From positions 1,488,001 through 1,552,000 of the forward strand of contig JACGCM010002435.1 of assembly GCA_014058105.1 (NCBI GenBank): a DNA stretch of 64,000 nt, read 5' to 3'. The stretch's first letter is position 1; every line of letters starts with the position of its first letter. A model generated the notes under the pieces. The model had not been told where the DNA came from. It made no database searches and saw only the letters and a program-made list of their open reading frames with translations. The position numbers and the translations under genes are program-made. Below are positions 60,705 through 64,000 of the stretch, in pieces. The DNA is from Kingdonia uniflora (Eukaryota > Streptophyta > Magnoliopsida > Ranunculales > Circaeasteraceae).

Positions 60705-61247
60705 TGATGATCCAGAAGGATCCAGATATTCAACCTCTTGATAAGATTCTATATCGTTCGAACAAGCCTTAGAGTCGTTCGAACAAGTTTAAAGGAAAGT
60801 CAGCCAATTCTGTCTGGCTCATTTTCTAGGCTTACATTTGTAAGTCGTTCGAACGACCTGGGTTCCTAAAAGACCAATTTCATCTGCCTTGATTTATGGG
60901 ATTAAATTGGTATATCGTTCAAATGACCTGGGTTCCCAGAAGACTGATTATGTCTGCCTTATTTTTAGGCTTAATTGAGCCAGTCATTTGAATGACCCAT
61001 AGGTTCGTTCGAACGACTATTGCAATTTCTTTATAGTTTAGTACGTTTAACGGTTTAATTGTCCTATTTTGTAACTAGAAACTTGTAACTTTCATAAAAG
61101 GGTAAGGCTAGGCAAGATTAAGGGATCCAAGTTTGAAAACTAGAACTTAAGGTTTGAATGAGAAATTCAATTAAAATACATCAAATAAGAAATTAAAGCT
61201 CTTAGTGCCGCCAAATCAATCGTATCCATTTAATTCTTCGTTACAGG
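60705..61247 (+). repeat. LTR-like block, same family as 19160-19740
   Basis: It is the reverse of 19160-19740 ('gaaacttgtaac', 'gggtaaggctaggcaaga', paired GTTCGAAC boxes near 60754, 60844, 60914, 60981 and 61008). It starts TGATGATCC or TGATCC and ends near TTCGTTACA. It has no adjacent primer site. Confidence 0.55.
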
Positions 61248-64000
61248 TGTAGTAACCTACTCGCAGTCTTCCAAGACTAGCCAAATACTTGAAGGCTACA
61301 TCGAAGCCTACCGAAAGAATCGAAGCCTAATGTACTCCCAAATCAATCAAGGTAATCATCTACTCGTAACCTTCGAAGACGAGCGGAATACTCGAAGGCT
61401 ACGTCGAAGCCTATCGCGAGACTTGAAGCTCAAGGAACTCATACACAAACTAGAACCCGCAGCAAACCCGCATTCGAATCCAATAAAGCCTCACCCATAT
61501 CATTATATGGTTGTAGGTAGACAACTCAACAAACATGCTGGTAGACAACTATGGCAGAATCGACTTTTGTGCGGGACAGCTGCCAAAAAGGATATACATG
61601 TAGCTTAACCTTTTTGTAGTGACTCACCTTTTTCTATCTCCTATAAATAGGGGAAGGGAGCCACCATGAAGAGGTTAAAAAAAAGACTCAGCCCACCCAC
61701 CCTAAGAGAGGAAGAGAAAAACCTTTGAGCACTCACCAGAGCTTGATATTAGGCCATCTCTCACTCAAAAATCTATAATCTAGTTCATACATATATACCA
61801 TCTCTTTCAAATCCTCGCTAGAGGTTGCGGAGAATGACTATTCAAGGACTCCATACAAGTATATTCGCATAGTTTATTCCCATATTTCTATCCAGATACA
61901 TACGAAACCCCGTGGTCGAGTTTAATTCCACGATATAAGGGCTCGGTCTCCCCTCTATGAGATTACGCCCCTATATTTGGCGTTGTCTGTGCTATGCCTA
62001 CCTTTTCTTCCTCTACCCACCTTCCTCAATACCCCTCACTTTCAATGGCCCCCACCCTCTGTTCTACTTTTGCTATAGTTGGTACCCCCACCAACGGCAT
62101 CGTTACTCAATTGGCCCAAATAAGCAAATAGTTTGCTCAAGTAGAAGAGCGTCACGCAAACCAACTTTGCATCAATCATGAGCATTGACGCCAGGAACTC
62201 AAAGCCGAAAGATAACACCGTATTGAAGAAACTTATAGACAACATCAACCCCTCGACGAATTACGCCACTCAGTTTGGGGACTCCAGCAGGCATACAATC
62301 TTGAGGTCCTTGTGCGATCCCGAGTATTGATACCTTTGCGCATATCTGCCCGCGAGCGCTTTGGTCCCCGTTCCTAGATAGAGGCCCCACCGGTCCACTT
62401 CGGTGCCGAAGGCAGCCTCATTCCTCTGTTAGATGGCTCGATTCACTTCGGCGTCCCTATTTCGAAAGACTCAATCGATTCTGCACTTTGAACGTCCCAT
62501 CATCCTATTTGCCACCCTGCCTGCGAATGACTAGGCGAACGCAGTGCTAAACACCCCCCAACCTACAGCCCTACCACCTGTGACCACATCGATTTCCCCC
62601 TGGAGTAGCTTATCTCACACAACAAGGGCTCGACCAACAAATTAAAGCTGCCATCCACATCAGTTTCGGGCCCACACCCAACTCTTGGAGTTGACTTAAT
62701 AATCCCCTTTGCCTGAAGATTCTTACTATCGACATACCCATTAACTTCTACACTCTCAAAATTCATAAATACCGAAACACTGACCCCCAATCCTACATCC
62801 TCTAGTTCTAGAACTCCTTAAGCCTTCACTCATCGGCTGATCATATTCTTTGTCGAATGTTCCCTACAAGCCTTACCGACAGCCCCCTTAAATGGTACCA
62901 TAGTCTACCTAATAGGTCCATTCAAAGCTTTGAGGAACTGTCCAATTTGTTCATATCTCACTTTTCCTTTAATTAAGATTGTGAAGTCAGGGTTGACACC
63001 AATTTCAACTTTTGCAAGACCTCTGCTGAGACACTCGAAACTTTTGTAAAACAATTTTTAGATGAATCATGCAAAGTCAAGAACCTCGACTGTGTCAATG
63101 TCGTTCTTACCTACTCCAATGCCCTTCTAGATCATAGTTGGGTCAAGGAGTATATCGTCCTCCAGAAGCCCCAAACCCTCGAAGAGATGCTGTCCAAGGT
63201 CAATGGCTACATCGATCTCGAGCATCTCTACGAAAGCAACCGCCAAGGACAACCCAAAACCTCTAATCACAATAGACCAAGACAGTCGAGTACTACTATG
63301 GTTGCCCATGTCTATACCGAAACTGATAACCACAAGTGCTGCACTTCAGACGATCAGTCTGATCAACCTAGCAAGAAATGACTAATGTCGGTTCTCCCCA
63401 AACTCAATGTCCCTTTCGGCACTCTCTAACCCATCATTTAAGCCAACCCTATCTAGCGAACCCCTTATCCGATTAGAGTCAAGAAGGATAAACCTTATTG
63501 TCAAAACCCCAAGTACTACTGCCATTCCGCCAATAATTGTTATGCATTACAATGTTTACTTGGGATGATACTAAAAGTAAGGTAGCTTCACCAATACATC
63601 GTCGACCTCCCCAGTTACCTCGATGGTTCATACATCAAACCCCAGGAAACCCCGACCACCAGACCAAACGAGGTAAACATCTTCTAGGCTCATATGATCA
63701 AAGTTAACAATATTGACAGTGGTCATACCCAAAGTAAAAGGAAATGGGTCGAAGATTGTTGTAAGCTCACCTACCACCAAAAACTCCCTATCCTTATATC
63801 TAAAACAAGTCAGCACCCACGACCTGAAGGTATATCCTTTATCTATTATGACGTATCTCATATTCACTTCTCCCACTCCAATCATTTAGTTATCATGGTC
63901 AAGATCCAACATATCGTCCTCCATACAATGCCTACTATTTTATAAGTTTTAGTTAATTTAGGTCGATGGGGACAATTATTGGAATCCCGGTAATATAACT
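61248..64000 (+). mobile_element. Second Tat-like Gypsy element, 5' part
   Basis: An LTR region (start unclear) contains TATA box CTATAAATAG (61641-61650) and two ~85-bp tandem units (61253-61335, 61352-61435; 'cgaaggctacgtcgaagcct'). It ends near 61975. The primer site TGGCGTTGTCTGTG (61978-61991) is a decayed tRNA-Arg site, as in Tat/Ogre. Gag and the start of protease follow and run off the window. Confidence 0.75.
61994..63950 (+). pseudogene. Tat-type gag with start of protease
   Basis: The start is ATG at 61994, 3 bp after the primer site. A capsid block lies at about 62830-63100 (MFPTSLTDSPLKWYHSLPNR, SFEELSNLFISHFS, SAETLETFVKQFLDE). A basic linker with SNRQGQPKTSNHNRPRQ follows near 63240. 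The start of protease (SHIHFSHSNHLVIMVKIQH) lies near 63860-63915, and the expected active-site region has a TAA at 63943. Several stops and a frameshift near 62400. The capsid pattern differs from E1/E2 gag, so it is a different family of the same lineage. Confidence 0.75.

Overview
The window is a stretch of plant nuclear DNA, almost certainly eudicot, made almost entirely of transposable elements nested in one another. The evidence is Tat-lineage Gypsy and Copia retrotransposons, a Helitron, a PIF/Harbinger transposon, a MITE, a tRNA-type SINE, plant-only protein families (plant mobile domain, dormancy/auxin-associated protein) and GT-AG introns. Nothing bacterial, viral or organellar was seen. 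All calls come from reading the sequence and remembered protein families. No database search was run, so ends given with '~' are approximate. I recognise one intact host gene: a small dormancy/auxin-associated (DRM1/ARP-type) gene in three exons at 32133-32704.

Layout. 1-13199: two copies of one Tat-lineage Gypsy family. The plus-strand copy (1-8349: end of RT, RNase H, integrase, an antisense accessory gene, 3' LTR) sits inside the minus-strand copy (8350-13199: RNase H, RT, protease, gag, PBS, 5' LTR). 13.2-17.6 kb: a decayed plant-mobile-domain (PMD) gene on plus converging on an OTU-like protease gene on minus. 18-22.9 kb: retrotransposon gag with LTR, a second LTR-like fragment and a solo LTR with perfect target-site duplication (TSD). 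23126-29954: a complete-ended PIF/Harbinger element (TSD TAA) holding transposase, Myb-like ORF1 and a third, PMD-like gene. 30333-30584: SINE with a 14-bp TSD. 31.9-32.9 kb: the host gene. 33340-33736: Tourist-like MITE.

33804-59764: one Copia element on minus, recognisable at both LTRs. It is split by a non-autonomous LTR element (35233-37686, TSD CTTTT) and by a ~16.5-kb insertion (39003 to ~55484). That insertion starts with a Helitron 3' terminus and holds a decayed Rep/helicase gene plus fragments of host genes: an NCL-type Na+/Ca2+ exchanger, the ThiC C-terminus and a lectin receptor-like kinase. 59.8-64 kb: two LTR fragments, then the 5' part of another Tat-like element (LTR, PBS, gag, start of protease) running off the window.

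Few of these genes can still work. Most reading frames carry stops and frameshifts, many explained by C-to-T change. The main points of interest are the large gene-capturing Helitron, the PIF/Harbinger element with an extra PMD-like gene and a shared promoter module, PMD-like or related accessory genes in several unrelated transposon classes, and a palindromic TCGTTCGAACGA box repeated in several LTR families.
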